IMG/VR virus record: IMGVR_UViG_3300038825_001609 | Span: 297 to 28,483 of that record | DNA length: 28,187 nt | From: a virus | Direction: 5' to 3' (one strand) | In this document: one piece after another, positions 1 to 7,915 of the stretch | How positions within the stretch are numbered: the first letter of the stretch is position 1 | How the letters are laid out: each line of letters starts with the position of its first letter | Program-made: the position numbers and the translations under genes | The notes under the pieces: generated by a model | Seen by the model: only the letters and a program-made list of their open reading frames with translations | Told to the model about the DNA's origin: nothing | Database searches by the model: none

Positions 1-19
1 GTTGATGGTACTTTAACAT
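1..19 (-). CDS. Probable 5' end of a gene leaving the window
   Basis: An ATG at 19-17 is followed by five open codons (M-L-K-Y-H-Q) before the window ends. The support is the leader: the 15 bases before the ATG are identical to those before the sigma-factor-like gene starting at 1646. No function can be given from six residues. Confidence 0.4.
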
Positions 20-32
20 ACTATAATATAAG
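18..32 (-). promoter_or_regulatory. Candidate phage promoter motif, left-edge copy
   Basis: The minus strand reads CTTATATTATAGTAT and runs into an ATG at 19-17. The same 15-mer lies at 1647-1661 before another start codon, and shorter versions lie at 7307-7316 and 7916-7924. All sit where a new transcription unit would begin. The promoter role is inferred; a translation-initiation role is the alternative. Confidence 0.4.
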
Positions 33-53
33 AAAAAATACTGATATATACAA

Positions 54-446
54 CTAAAAGTACCTCCAATTATATCGTATGTAGTAACTCTTAAACTTAT
101 CTATATCCCATTCCCATCCCTGAGACTTAAAACACTCTACAAAATCTACCTTAGTCTTTCTTACATACAAATGTAGGGTGTTAGGAGTAAATTTAACAGC
201 ATATTGTTTACCCATACTATTAACTGATCTACCAAAACTAGTAACTACACAATCCTTTAACTCATATTCTAACTGAACATATTCTTCACCTGGCTTAAGA
301 ACTTGTTTAATCTTTTCTGCATCAAAAGATAAATCAGTTTCGGTGTAATACGGATGTATAGTCGGACTAATATCATTATTAATGTAATGTTCCATTTCTT
401 CCACATATTTGTCTGAAACATATAAGTTACTCTTTTGTCTTCCCAT
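54..446 (-). CDS. Hypothetical protein, 130 aa
   Basis: This is a soluble protein with no signal peptide or membrane segment, and I do not recognise its family. It is rich in Tyr, Lys and acidic residues and ends in an aromatic stretch (YYIRYNWRYF). It is the last gene of a tight five-gene group on the minus strand. Its ATG at 446 lies inside the previous gene, which ends at 427 in another frame, so the two are probably translationally coupled. A copy of the A/T promoter motif follows its stop, so transcription may restart there. The open frame, tight packing and phage-like composition support a real gene; the function is unknown. Confidence 0.75.
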   Translation of the reverse strand: MGRQKSNLYVSDKYVEEMEHYINNDISPTIHPYYTETDLSFDAEKIKQVLKPGEEYVQLEYELKDCVVTSFGRSVNSMGKQYAVKFTPNTLHLYVRKTKVDFVECFKSQGWEWDIDKFKSYYIRYNWRYF

Positions 447-657
447 TATACTGTAACCAATTACTATACTTTATATCAACTTCTGCCTTTAACTGTCCCA
501 TACTACAACCACATGATCTTGGTTTAATTTTATCCCAACCATTAAGTAACATTTCTGCTTTAAGATAGGCCTCCTTAACCTCTCCCTTTAACACCCGTCC
601 TAAATATTCGGGAAAGGTCTTTTGAAGCCATATTTTATTTTTATCGTTATCGTTCAT
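427..657 (-). CDS. Hypothetical small protein, 76 aa
   Basis: This small, basic, soluble protein has Lys-rich helical segments and a central 'RSCGCSMGQLKAEV' stretch with a Cys-Gly-Cys pair. I do not recognise a family. It overlaps its upstream neighbour by 11 bases and its downstream neighbour by 20 bases, as do the other genes in this group. That overlap supports the chosen ATG and suggests coupled translation. The Cys pair could be a metal ligand or redox site, but two cysteines are not enough to claim this. Confidence 0.7.
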   Translation of the reverse strand: MNDNDKNKIWLQKTFPEYLGRVLKGEVKEAYLKAEMLLNGWDKIKPRSCGCSMGQLKAEVDIKYSNWLQYNGKTKE

Positions 658-937
658 ACCAATAATTTATTCTATCCTCTAAATGCTGTATTAAGAAGCC
701 TAAGAGACCGGCTATAGCTGCAGCCATAATACTGGAAAACAAGAATAAAGAAATCCAGAAACTCATGCAGCGACCACAGCTCAAAAGTTTGCTCAAGGCC
801 TTAGTAAGGGAGTTAGGTTTCTTGAGAAGAAGATTAATAAACTTTCTTTTGCCGGTCTGAATAGGCTCGAAACTATATGCTATCATTGTAGATAGTATAG
901 TAACTCCTAATAAATTAAAAAATGTTAACTCTATCAT
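647..937 (-). CDS. Small membrane protein, 96 aa, with a Cys-x-x-Cys motif
   Basis: Two hydrophobic stretches are visible, at about residues 4-22 and 58-84. They are separated by a basic loop, and a 'LLSCGRCMSFW' motif stands just before the second. A CxxC next to a Trp-containing membrane helix is a pattern I associate with small DUF1360-like membrane proteins of phages and bacteria; this is recollection, not a match. The ATG at 937 overlaps the TGA of the gene before it in an ATGA junction. The size and two helices would also suit a holin-like protein, but no endolysin is visible in the window, so lysis is only a possibility. Confidence 0.7.
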   Translation of the reverse strand: MIELTFFNLLGVTILSTMIAYSFEPIQTGKRKFINLLLKKPNSLTKALSKLLSCGRCMSFWISLFLFSSIMAAAIAGLLGFLIQHLEDRINYWYER

Positions 938-1113
938 TTTCTTAGCTCTTCTAAATACTCTCTAACAAATCGCCTTATACGTTGTTTTTCTTTTATCTCT
1001 CGTAAGTTCTTCTTTTTCTTAAGTAATCGTATTACTGAAGGATAGAAAACAAGAGAGACTAAAGCTACTGAGAGTATAATATTTAACACTATTGCTATAG
1101 TAAGTGCTTGCAT
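934..1113 (-). CDS. Small single-pass membrane protein, 59 aa
   Basis: Reading the minus strand from the ATG at 1113 gives 59 codons ending in TGA at 936-934. Residues 3-28 are hydrophobic (start MQALTIAIVLNIILSVALVS). The rest is a very basic, helical tail containing a KKKK run. The start lies 19 bases inside the end of the upstream sigma-like gene, and the stop overlaps the next ATG as ATGA, so the frame fits this overlapping gene group. The topology suggests an N-terminal membrane anchor with a cytoplasmic basic tail. The function is unknown; a lysis accessory such as a holin or spanin-like protein is one possibility. Confidence 0.7.
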   Translation of the reverse strand: MQALTIAIVLNIILSVALVSLVFYPSVIRLLKKKKNLREIKEKQRIRRFVREYLEELRK

Positions 1114-1646
1114 TTTTGTTTTATTTTAATTTGTAACAATTGTGAGTCTCTTTTTAATGAAGCATAAGGAATATTATACTTTCTAGATACAGTAGTATAC
1201 TTTTCTTTCTGTATCAATATTTCATCGACTAACATTTTGTCGTATGGGTTTAACTTTTTCATTTGGTTTTTAATACAAGTGATAACCTCATCTTCTTCAT
1301 CTGCAAAAGGTCTGCTAAATTGTTCCTGAATTTTATATTCGTAATTTGGAAAGTATTCTCTATAAGAGTTACTATCTTTTCTATACTGAGCATAAAATCT
1401 ACTACTACTAGATTTGACTTGTAGTCCTAACATAAAAGTTATATAGTTTTCTAATTTACCGTCTTTTATTACCTTTAACTGAGTCTTTATATCTTTATTT
1501 AAGAACATTTCAATACACATAGGTAATAAATCATGACCCCACCTTTCATAACCAGCCTTACAAGTCTTTTTACAATTTATAACTAACTGATCATAAATCT
1601 TTGCAATTTCCTCTCTAACAAACTTTTCTTTTGGAGTTAATTCCAT
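1095..1646 (-). CDS. Sigma-factor-like DNA-binding protein, 183 aa
   Basis: The length and layout resemble a small sigma-70/ECF-type factor. Around residues 31-49, 'AGYERWGHDLLPMCIEMFL' sits where region 2 has its 'DLVQE' helix. Residues about 133-172 look like region 4, with a helix-turn-helix in 'YTTVSRKYNIPYASLKR'. Similar small sigma-like proteins are known in Bacteroidota phages, where they are thought to drive late transcription. Key promoter-contact residues cannot be confirmed by eye, so a general HTH regulator remains possible. It is the first gene after the strong terminator at 1691-1721, and its ATG is preceded directly by the CTTATATTATAGTAT motif. It leads a group of five overlapping genes. 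Confidence 0.55.
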   Translation of the reverse strand: MELTPKEKFVREEIAKIYDQLVINCKKTCKAGYERWGHDLLPMCIEMFLNKDIKTQLKVIKDGKLENYITFMLGLQVKSSSSRFYAQYRKDSNSYREYFPNYEYKIQEQFSRPFADEEDEVITCIKNQMKKLNPYDKMLVDEILIQKEKYTTVSRKYNIPYASLKRDSQLLQIKIKQKCKHLL

Positions 1647-1661
1647 ATACTATAATATAAG
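1647..1661 (-). promoter_or_regulatory. Candidate phage promoter motif before the sigma-like gene
   Basis: The minus strand reads CTTATATTATAGTAT and ends at the base before the ATG at 1646. It is an exact copy of the element at 18-32. It lies about 30 bases downstream of an intrinsic terminator, where a new promoter would be needed. If it is a -10-like element, the mRNA would be almost leaderless. Confidence 0.45.
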
Positions 1662-1690
1662 TACTTTTTTATACATATCCAACTTTAACC

Positions 1691-1721
1691 AAAAAAAAGA
1701 GCCGACCATAAAGATCGACTC
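1691..1721 (-). terminator. Intrinsic terminator of the LamG/fibre/portal unit
   Basis: On the minus strand a 9-bp stem (GAGTCGATC with GGTCGGCTC, two G-U type pairs) closes a 5-base loop and is followed by eight T. It lies about 75 bases after the stop of the gene ending at 1796 and separates it from the next unit. Confidence 0.85.
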
Positions 1722-1728
1722 CTGAAGT

Positions 1729-1778
1729 GGGTAGGAAAACTAGCTAACACGGCAGATACTTAGAATCTCAACCTACCC
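1729..1778 (-). other. Structured 3' untranslated element before the terminator
   Basis: A perfect 7-bp inverted repeat (GGGTAGG at 1729-1735, CCTACCC at 1772-1778) encloses 36 bases that hold a smaller inverted repeat (AGAT/ATCT). With the terminator it makes an approximately 90-base structured 3' end. It could be an mRNA-stabilising end or a small RNA; nothing proves either. Confidence 0.45.
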
Positions 1779-1795
1779 GAATATTTTCTTAGAAA

Positions 1796-2572
1796 TTATA
1801 TGAAAGTATATTTTGAGCTTTCGTAGTTAAAGTTTTGTGTTATTTCAGCATCTGATATAGCTCTGTCACCATATACTCTAACTACTCCTATACTTCCATC
1901 AAAGTAACTATCACCTTTAGCTCTTCTTGCTATATTAGCTGCTGCTGAAGATGCATTAAAAGCACTAAATGTTGACCACGTTACAGTTGCTGTTAAATTA
2001 TCATTTAGTACTACATTGATAGTATAATCTCCTGTACCTGAATCATATGTGTATCTATAAACAGCGTGTATCCAGTTTGTGCTACCGTAAGTAGTGTTTA
2101 AGTTACCAAAAAATGTATATGTAGTTGCATTATTTCTTATAATACTTGCTAACTGACCATTGCTTAAACCGTATGCTTGGTTTAAGAACGTCTGATCACC
2201 TGTTAGATTACCCCACTGACTAAATATAGTACCATATATACCACTATCACCAAATTGATTATACTTAAAAACGTATTCTAAAGTAAAATCAGGGGTACCG
2301 CTATAATCCCACCATTCGTGACTGCCTGGGTTATATTCTGCGTATTGACTACTACCATCAAAAGTAAAACTACCTCCTGGTCCTGAATTATAAGTTGGAC
2401 TGTTTACAAGAGTAAAGTCTCTAGTACTACCTGAAGGAGAAATATCATACCAAGTTGTACCTGAACCAGGATAAGAATTAGAATCATCTGAATCTACCCA
2501 GAATGTTAAACCAGTTTGTACTGGTTGAGCTTCTTCTGCTTCAGAAGCAAAAAAACTAAATGGTTGATACAT
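1796..2572 (-). CDS. LamG/concanavalin A-like virion protein, 258 aa
   Basis: After a short tail (residues 1-20), the protein looks like one beta-sandwich domain of the laminin-G/concanavalin type. Typical pieces are 'GLTFWVDSDDSNSYPGSG', 'TTWYDISPSGS', 'FTFDGSSQYAEY' and the late 'FDGSIGVVRVYGDRAISDAE', which form the common 'F.G.I..vr+Y.raLs..Ei' ending. Such domains bind glycans and are frequent at the tips of phage fibres. The ATG at 2572 follows the stop of the fibre gene after one base, so the two are surely co-expressed. I infer a role in binding host surface sugars at the fibre or baseplate. The sugar and the position in the virion are unknown. Confidence 0.75.
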   Translation of the reverse strand: MYQPFSFFASEAEEAQPVQTGLTFWVDSDDSNSYPGSGTTWYDISPSGSTRDFTLVNSPTYNSGPGGSFTFDGSSQYAEYNPGSHEWWDYSGTPDFTLEYVFKYNQFGDSGIYGTIFSQWGNLTGDQTFLNQAYGLSNGQLASIIRNNATTYTFFGNLNTTYGSTNWIHAVYRYTYDSGTGDYTINVVLNDNLTATVTWSTFSAFNASSAAANIARRAKGDSYFDGSIGVVRVYGDRAISDAEITQNFNYESSKYTFI

Positions 2573-2573
2573 A

Positions 2574-5045
2574 TTAGCTAAAGTTTAGAAGTCCTGTTCC
2601 GTATACGCTTGTGGCATCAGTTGTTACAAATGTTAACACATCTACTGCTGATGTAGTTGCTGTTACTGTCGGTGCTGTACCGCCTGCAAATAAAAAGTCT
2701 GGACTAAATGATAATGTTCCTGCTGCTGTTGCATTATTTGTTACTACAAGAGTTATTGTTTGACCAGCTGTTACATTTGTTGCATCTAAATGAGTATCTA
2801 CTCCATTTGCTAGTGTTAGATTAAAGAAGTTACCTTCCTGCATATCTAAAGATGCAGTAGTTGATGCAATTGATAATGCTGTAACTCCTCCATGCACTTG
2901 CTTGTTAAATGTATTTGTATTAGTCCAAGTATTTGCATCTGCTGTATTAGATGGTGCATAAGAAGCTGATCCTAATAAAGAACCAGTAAACGAAGGAGCT
3001 GTTATTCCATTTAGAGAATCTATTGAACCAGTAAATTGTATACTACCACCATTTACTTTTATTAAATCTCCTTGTACAGTAGTTCTGTTAGTTGAATCAT
3101 ATAAGTCTCTTACTTCTAATTTACCGTTTCTACCTGAAATCGAACCACTTGTTGAGTTTTGTATAGTTACTCTATCTGTATTTGTAAAAATTACGTTTTC
3201 ATAGAATGGAGAAGAGTTACTAAACCCTTGAATCATCCCCATAGCATATTGCTGATCTCCTCCTGGGTAATTTTCGAATTCGTTATAATAAGTATCAAAT
3301 GCTTTACCGTATGCATTTGTAATAGGTAAGTTAGCTACACTTCTTATTGTAGAAGAAGCATTATTACCTGGTAAATTATTTTTAAGAGTTGCTGCTGCAC
3401 CTGATACTAAAGCAGTACCTGAATTAAATACACCATCTGCAGAAGTAGCATTAGTACTTGTATCTGCATTTCCGTGTAAAGAACCGGTAAAACCACCTGA
3501 ACTGCTAAAAGGTAATATGGACGATATTTTACTTCCGTCATCTAATAAGTTACTATCAGTTAGATGGTGATTACCGTTTCCTTTTAATATTGTATTAGCT
3601 GATGGGTAAGTTGGTGAACCTAAAGTACCATATTCAGGTCCCATCATTACTACTCCATACTCATGAGTTGCTGATGAACTAAATTCATAGAACCAGTCAT
3701 TGGTTTGACCATCCCATAATAAACTAGCAGTATTGGTAGTTGAACCACTATCTTGTACTTTTACACCAGCATATCTTTCAGTAGGTGTATCATTGTTAAG
3801 AATAATAAATGCATCTCCAACTATTTTAGCTGAACCAGTAATCGTTTGTAAGTAACCAATAGAAGCTGAAGTAAACGTTGCACTACTTGCAGTTATATCA
3901 GTTATGTTTAATCTTGTACTATTAGGTAAGAAAGAAGCAGTGTCTGCATTTACTGCATGACTAGCTGACGTAGCTGATGTAGCACTTAAAGCACTATCTG
4001 CTATTACCGCATGAGATGCTGATATTGTAGTATCTGAATTAATAGCATGACTTGCAGAAGTTGCATTTGCTACAGTTCCATCTACATTTGCTCCTGCTAC
4101 ATAAGATGCTGTATTTGCCGTTGTTGGTATAATAGATGAACTTGCTACTGCTTGTGGTACACCATTAGCATCTCCTTTCCATACATAATCAGTTGTTAGG
4201 TTTGGTAAATCATTAGTTCTACCTGCTCCTTGTACTATTATTTCTCCAGTTGCTGCATCTATCTTAGCTGCCGTTCCTATATTTTGTATTAAAGCTGAGC
4301 CTGTAGGTTTGGTTGCTGTTAAAGTACCATTTAATCCTACATATACCGAATGACCTGCTGTAAGTCCAGATGTATCTATTCCTGACTCTCTTCCACTTAT
4401 AACAACTGTTCCATTACCACTTGCATTTATAGCATTTTGTGTTATACCAATTGCCGGCATTGTTGCCGAACTATCATTAGAAGCAGTTACTACATTTACA
4501 TTCTCTCCTGTAACTCCATTAGCATATACCGGTACTCCTGCAGCGATTGTTGAAGCCTGTATATTCTTAACTGTTATGATTAAGTCTTCGGCTGTTCCAC
4601 TACCATCTGCTCTTACAGCATGTGAAGCACTTGTTGCTGTTGAAGCACTATCTGCTGTTGTTGCATGTGAAGAACTTAATGCATAAGATGCTGACACAAC
4701 ACTACCTAATAATAAAGAAGCAGTTGCTGCATAAGAAGCAGATATAGTACTATTACTGGCTTCTGCAAGAGAAGCTGATGTTGCTGTACTTGCTTGAGAT
4801 GCACTTAATGCATAAGATGCTGATACAGCATAACTTGATGATACTGCATATGATGCACTTTCATGTGGTGTTACATTTAATGCATAAGAAGCTGTTACTG
4901 CGTAAGATGCTGAAGTAGCTTGTGAAGCTGTAAGGTCAAGGTTAGTAATAACACTACCTGTACCATCAGCAATTAAACTACCTGAAAGTTGTACTAACTT
5001 CTGGTATGATTCGTCTATATATTGATTTTGTAATGATGTTGCCAT
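2574..5045 (-). CDS. Repeat-rich tail fibre-like protein, 823 aa
   Basis: I choose the ATG at 5045 (MATSLQNQYIDESYQK), 7 bases after the previous stop. An upstream ATG at 5099 would add 18 residues reading back through the connector gene. Residues about 38-145 are short tandem repeats of the type SASYAVTASYAL, with a second cluster near residues 310-375. The protein is very rich in Ser, Ala and Thr. A middle region holds unique beta-rich segments. The last 85 or so residues form a compact domain ('NLTLANGVDTHLDATNV' to 'YGTGLLNFS') of a kind I recall at the ends of fibre proteins from aquatic phages. ASYA-type repeats are typical of trimeric fibre shafts. I infer a structural fibre or tail-tip protein, paired with the LamG-like protein just downstream. 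Confidence 0.75.
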   Translation of the reverse strand: MATSLQNQYIDESYQKLVQLSGSLIADGTGSVITNLDLTASQATSASYAVTASYALNVTPHESASYAVSSSYAVSASYALSASQASTATSASLAEASNSTISASYAATASLLLGSVVSASYALSSSHATTADSASTATSASHAVRADGSGTAEDLIITVKNIQASTIAAGVPVYANGVTGENVNVVTASNDSSATMPAIGITQNAINASGNGTVVISGRESGIDTSGLTAGHSVYVGLNGTLTATKPTGSALIQNIGTAAKIDAATGEIIVQGAGRTNDLPNLTTDYVWKGDANGVPQAVASSSIIPTTANTASYVAGANVDGTVANATSASHAINSDTTISASHAVIADSALSATSATSASHAVNADTASFLPNSTRLNITDITASSATFTSASIGYLQTITGSAKIVGDAFIILNNDTPTERYAGVKVQDSGSTTNTASLLWDGQTNDWFYEFSSSATHEYGVVMMGPEYGTLGSPTYPSANTILKGNGNHHLTDSNLLDDGSKISSILPFSSSGGFTGSLHGNADTSTNATSADGVFNSGTALVSGAAATLKNNLPGNNASSTIRSVANLPITNAYGKAFDTYYNEFENYPGGDQQYAMGMIQGFSNSSPFYENVIFTNTDRVTIQNSTSGSISGRNGKLEVRDLYDSTNRTTVQGDLIKVNGGSIQFTGSIDSLNGITAPSFTGSLLGSASYAPSNTADANTWTNTNTFNKQVHGGVTALSIASTTASLDMQEGNFFNLTLANGVDTHLDATNVTAGQTITLVVTNNATAAGTLSFSPDFLFAGGTAPTVTATTSAVDVLTFVTTDATSVYGTGLLNFS
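4611..4931. repeat. Degenerate short tandem repeats coding SASYA-type fibre shaft
   Basis: Within the fibre gene, 12- to 15-base units related to GCATAAGATGCTGA (plus strand) recur many times and encode S-A-S-Y-A/V/L or T-A-S-Y-A units. The repeat is protein-driven, not a CRISPR or replication iteron: spacing varies and the reading frame is kept. Confidence 0.75.
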
Positions 5046-5052
5046 TTTGTTT

Positions 5053-5640
5053 TTATTGAGGGTACTGTTTGAATCTTCTGTCGTATGTACGGATTCCATA
5101 CTTTCTAGCCCAATCTAAATAATAGCTACCTTTCATAACAAAAGGATTTTTATATTTGTTGGTATAGTCTGGTTCCTGTTGATATAATTTATCTCCTTGT
5201 TCTAATTCTGGGAAGTAATTTTCTTCTTCAAGGATATAATTAGTTAATCTTTGAGCATAATATTCCATTTTGTTTCTTACGCTCTGTCTTTTCATATCGT
5301 AGATATCTTTATCTACTGGATCTGAATTTTCACCACCATTTGGTCTAAGTAAACCATTATTTCTAGGTCTTAGATAGATCTCTTCCAGTGTCTCATAATA
5401 TACAGCATATAATAAGAAATCTTGAATATAGTTTAATACTAACGTTTCATAATTACCAGTTAATGTATCTGCATCTACATCAGATAAAAGTTTTTCATAT
5501 AGCACTGTACCTATAATATTTTGTAGCCAATAATCTTGAGCTGTTCTTATACAGTTTTTTACTAGTTCAGTATCTACTGAATTATTAAGGGACGTAAATT
5601 GTCTTACTTTTGCTTCTGATATTAAAAAGGTCGTGGTCAT
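5053..5640 (-). CDS. Head-tail connector (neck) protein, 195 aa
   Basis: The start ('FLISEAKVRQFTSLNNSVDT') and the early 'AQDYWLQNIIGTVLYEKLL' resemble gp6-like or DUF6712-type connector proteins of Bacteroidota phages, which form the ring joining portal to tail. The rest is helical with many Tyr and Asn. It sits directly after the portal gene, where connectors are usually found. Its ATG overlaps the portal stop by 4 bases, supporting coupled synthesis. The assignment rests on remembered N-terminal similarity and position; a different neck protein is possible. Confidence 0.6.
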   Translation of the reverse strand: MTTTFLISEAKVRQFTSLNNSVDTELVKNCIRTAQDYWLQNIIGTVLYEKLLSDVDADTLTGNYETLVLNYIQDFLLYAVYYETLEEIYLRPRNNGLLRPNGGENSDPVDKDIYDMKRQSVRNKMEYYAQRLTNYILEEENYFPELEQGDKLYQQEPDYTNKYKNPFVMKGSYYLDWARKYGIRTYDRRFKQYPQ

Positions 5641-6848
5641 GCTAATAATTCTGGTTGTTCGTTAGTTACTTCTGCTTCTTCTTCTGTAGTAGTATCATCT
5701 GATACAATTACTTCTTCGTCTTGTTCTCCATCTTCAAGTAATCTTTTCTGGTCTATTCCTAATACGATATCTGGATACATAAAGCTCATTAAACCTTCAA
5801 AGCATTTTAACATTTCTTGCTGGTAAGGTAAAATAACTAAATTTAAGAATAGTAAATGTGCATCTAATAACTCTGCTCTACCACCCAATTGACCTGCTTC
5901 TTTAATTCCTAATAACATAGGTGAAGTAATTCTGTGAGCTGTCAATATCTTCTGCATTACAAGATCGTTAATAGTAGTATAGTATGTATCAGTAGTAGCT
6001 GGATTTATAGGAGTAATTTCCGGTCTCATTTCTCTATCCGGTACATCCATGTATACTAATTTTCCAGCATTGTTTGTACCTGCAAAGTTAGACTCTAATT
6101 GTCCTTGTATCTCTCTTAATTGTTCATCTGAACCATTAGTAAAAGTTGTAATAGATAAAGAAGGAGCTAAACCATTGTTAATGTTATTAGTATGGAAATC
6201 ATCAATAGATGTATCTAACTCTATAATTCTTAAAGCAGCTACATAGTCAGGTAAGCTATAATACTCTTGTCCTGGTCTATAATCTCTATGTACATATATT
6301 TGTCTTGGTTCTTCTACTTTCTTATTAGTATCGTATGTTGGTAAGTATTCAATGTCTTTATCTTCGTAAACATTATTATTAAATCTTAATTTTGTATCCC
6401 ATTTAGTACTAATAAAGTAACCAGGTATATGACCACGTGAATCTTTTTCTTTAGATCTTATAAAGCTATAGTCTATATGGTAAGCATCGAATCTTTGTCT
6501 ATCGTTACTATAAACTATTTCTAATGCGAAAGATCCATGTAGTTTGAAATCTAATGCACATTTAGCAAATAAATCGTTCCACGATTCTCCTTTACTGTTT
6601 GCTCTTTGTAAGTATATATCGTTGTTTGCTGTAAGACCTTGACCTATTATCCCTTCTACAATTGCATTTGTTGCTGCTGCATGTACGGAAGATCTATTGT
6701 ACATCTCTATTAAATGTTGAGGAAATAAATTATCCTGGCCATTTTTTATGTATCGTTTTTCTTTATCAGACTGATATTCAGCGTGATTAAATTTTTTAAG
6801 TTTTTTACTTTCTATACTTTTGAAGGTAAATTTGTTTGTTTCTGCCAT
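5637..6848 (-). CDS. Portal protein, 403 aa
   Basis: The size and several regions fit the HK97/SPP1-type portal family. There is an N-terminal 'GQDNLFPQHLIEMYNRSSVHAAATNAIVEGIIGQG' type start, here cited only by position (residues about 37-71). It is followed by 'LDFKLHGSFALEIVYS' and the late helical stretch 'MQKILTAHRITSPMLLGI', which matches the part before the 'G...L.' wing. The C-terminus is a long acidic tail rich in Glu, Asp and Thr. The portal is the dodecameric ring through which DNA is packaged by the terminase. Here the gene lies after the capsid gene in transcription order, reversed from the common portal-protease-capsid arrangement. Confidence 0.85.
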   Translation of the reverse strand: MAETNKFTFKSIESKKLKKFNHAEYQSDKEKRYIKNGQDNLFPQHLIEMYNRSSVHAAATNAIVEGIIGQGLTANNDIYLQRANSKGESWNDLFAKCALDFKLHGSFALEIVYSNDRQRFDAYHIDYSFIRSKEKDSRGHIPGYFISTKWDTKLRFNNNVYEDKDIEYLPTYDTNKKVEEPRQIYVHRDYRPGQEYYSLPDYVAALRIIELDTSIDDFHTNNINNGLAPSLSITTFTNGSDEQLREIQGQLESNFAGTNNAGKLVYMDVPDREMRPEITPINPATTDTYYTTINDLVMQKILTAHRITSPMLLGIKEAGQLGGRAELLDAHLLFLNLVILPYQQEMLKCFEGLMSFMYPDIVLGIDQKRLLEDGEQDEEVIVSDDTTTEEEAEVTNEQPELLA

Positions 6849-6850
6849 TT

Positions 6851-7306
6851 TTAGTTATTATAAGTAGTATAAGTTCCGTCTTCGTTAGTAGTAATATACT
6901 TTGTTATGGTAGATGTATTTGTACCATGTACATATGCTCTATCTTCTGCTACTTCTTGAGCATCACCAGCATATGGGTCACCCCAAGTTACATGATGACT
7001 ACCAAATAAATAGTGAGTTTCACCCCAGGTCGTTCTAGTAGTTGGTGTTTGATACATTAATTTAGCTGTATACTGACCATCATAACTTGGTAATCCACTT
7101 GAAGTATAAGCTTGTAAAACGTATACAGATGATTTGTTGTTAGCTGTGTTAGTGTTTATTCTTATTATATTGCTAACAAGAGAAGTTGATTGATCTAAAC
7201 TTTGAGTTAATTGTAAAGAATAAGTTCCTGAACCAGATTCTGTTATACTAGTGTCAGGATACATTACGAAACTACTGGTTTGGTTTGAACTATATAGATT
7301 AATCAT
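6851..7306 (-). CDS. Hypothetical virion protein, 151 aa
   Basis: I use the ATG at 7306 (MINLYSSNQTSSFVMYPD). An upstream ATG at 7348 would start inside the terminator hairpin of the previous gene. The protein is beta-rich, full of Ser, Thr, Tyr and Asn, and has no hydrophobic helix. It stands between the tail-tube-like gene and the portal, as the first gene of its unit, and its stop is 2 bases before the portal ATG. A decoration, neck or small structural protein is likely from context, but I recognise no family. Confidence 0.65.
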   Translation of the reverse strand: MINLYSSNQTSSFVMYPDTSITESGSGTYSLQLTQSLDQSTSLVSNIIRINTNTANNKSSVYVLQAYTSSGLPSYDGQYTAKLMYQTPTTRTTWGETHYLFGSHHVTWGDPYAGDAQEVAEDRAYVHGTNTSTITKYITTNEDGTYTTYNN

Positions 7307-7316
7307 AATATATAAG
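7307..7316 (-). promoter_or_regulatory. Candidate phage promoter motif before the portal unit
   Basis: The minus strand reads CTTATATATT directly before the ATG at 7306, a variant of the motif at 18-32, 1647-1661 and 7916-7924. It lies 5 bases downstream of the end of the terminator at 7322-7352. Confidence 0.4.
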
Positions 7317-7321
7317 ATAAG

Positions 7322-7352
7322 AAAAAAGGGACTGATCTCTATAACCAATCCC
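7322..7352 (-). terminator. Intrinsic terminator after the tail-tube-like gene
   Basis: On the minus strand a 9-bp stem (GGGATTGGT with ATCAGTCCC, two G-U pairs) closes a 7-base loop and is followed by six T. The G-U pairs exist only in the minus-strand RNA, which fixes the direction. Confidence 0.85.
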
Positions 7353-7369
7353 TAGTTTTCTGTTAATTA

Positions 7370-7915
7370 TTAGTAGGATACAGTTATCCCAGTAAGTGCG
7401 TCTGTTAAATTACCAGTTGTAGTAATTTCTTCTGCTGGTTGAGGTTCTAATCCCTCAAAGGTTAGGGAATATTGATTGGCGTCGCCGAATGCGGTACCTG
7501 TAGTCCCTGAGCCTCCTGTTAAAGTTGCTCCACGGTAACGACCTACATAGAAAAAGCTACCCACATAATCCTCTGATCCATTATTCGTTTCAACAACGAT
7601 TTTTAGATCTGGATTTTGGGCTAAAACTTTTACCTGATTACGTACTGAAGCTTGCAACTTATGGAAGGCTGCGTTTACTGTTTGCTGATAGAAAACTGTT
7701 CCGTTCTCTAAGCTAGGATTTGGTGTTTCTGTGAAATCTCCAGTGTTCTTTGTTAAATCAAATTGATAAAACACTCCTGAACCTGAGATGTCAGAGATAG
7801 CACCAGATGCGTCAGTAATACCTGCAACAGAACCTGATAAGATATAAATTGATTTTATACCTCCTGAATTGTCCCTACAGCCTAACTGAAATCCTGATGT
7901 TACATCACATGCCAT
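7370..7915 (-). CDS. Probable major tail tube/virion protein, 181 aa
   Basis: The N-terminus (MACDVTSGFQLGCRDNSGGI) and the C-terminal part ('GATLTGGSGTTGTAFGDANQ' leading to 'YSLTFEGLEPQPA') match a recurring Bacteroidota phage structural protein that I recall as tail-tube-like. The centre has 'GTVFYQQTVNAAFHKL', also typical of that group. The gene forms its own unit: a candidate promoter motif stands directly before the ATG and an intrinsic terminator lies just after the stop. A single-gene unit next to the capsid gene fits a protein needed in many copies. Tail-tube identity is an inference; another abundant virion protein is possible. Confidence 0.6.
   Translation of the reverse strand: MACDVTSGFQLGCRDNSGGIKSIYILSGSVAGITDASGAISDISGSGVFYQFDLTKNTGDFTETPNPSLENGTVFYQQTVNAAFHKLQASVRNQVKVLAQNPDLKIVVETNNGSEDYVGSFFYVGRYRGATLTGGSGTTGTAFGDANQYSLTFEGLEPQPAEEITTTGNLTDALTGITVSY

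Noticed and set aside
7307-7348. Longer start for the 151-residue protein (ATG at 7348)
   Set aside because: It would begin inside the terminator hairpin of the gene before. The ATG at 7306 follows the promoter-like motif directly.
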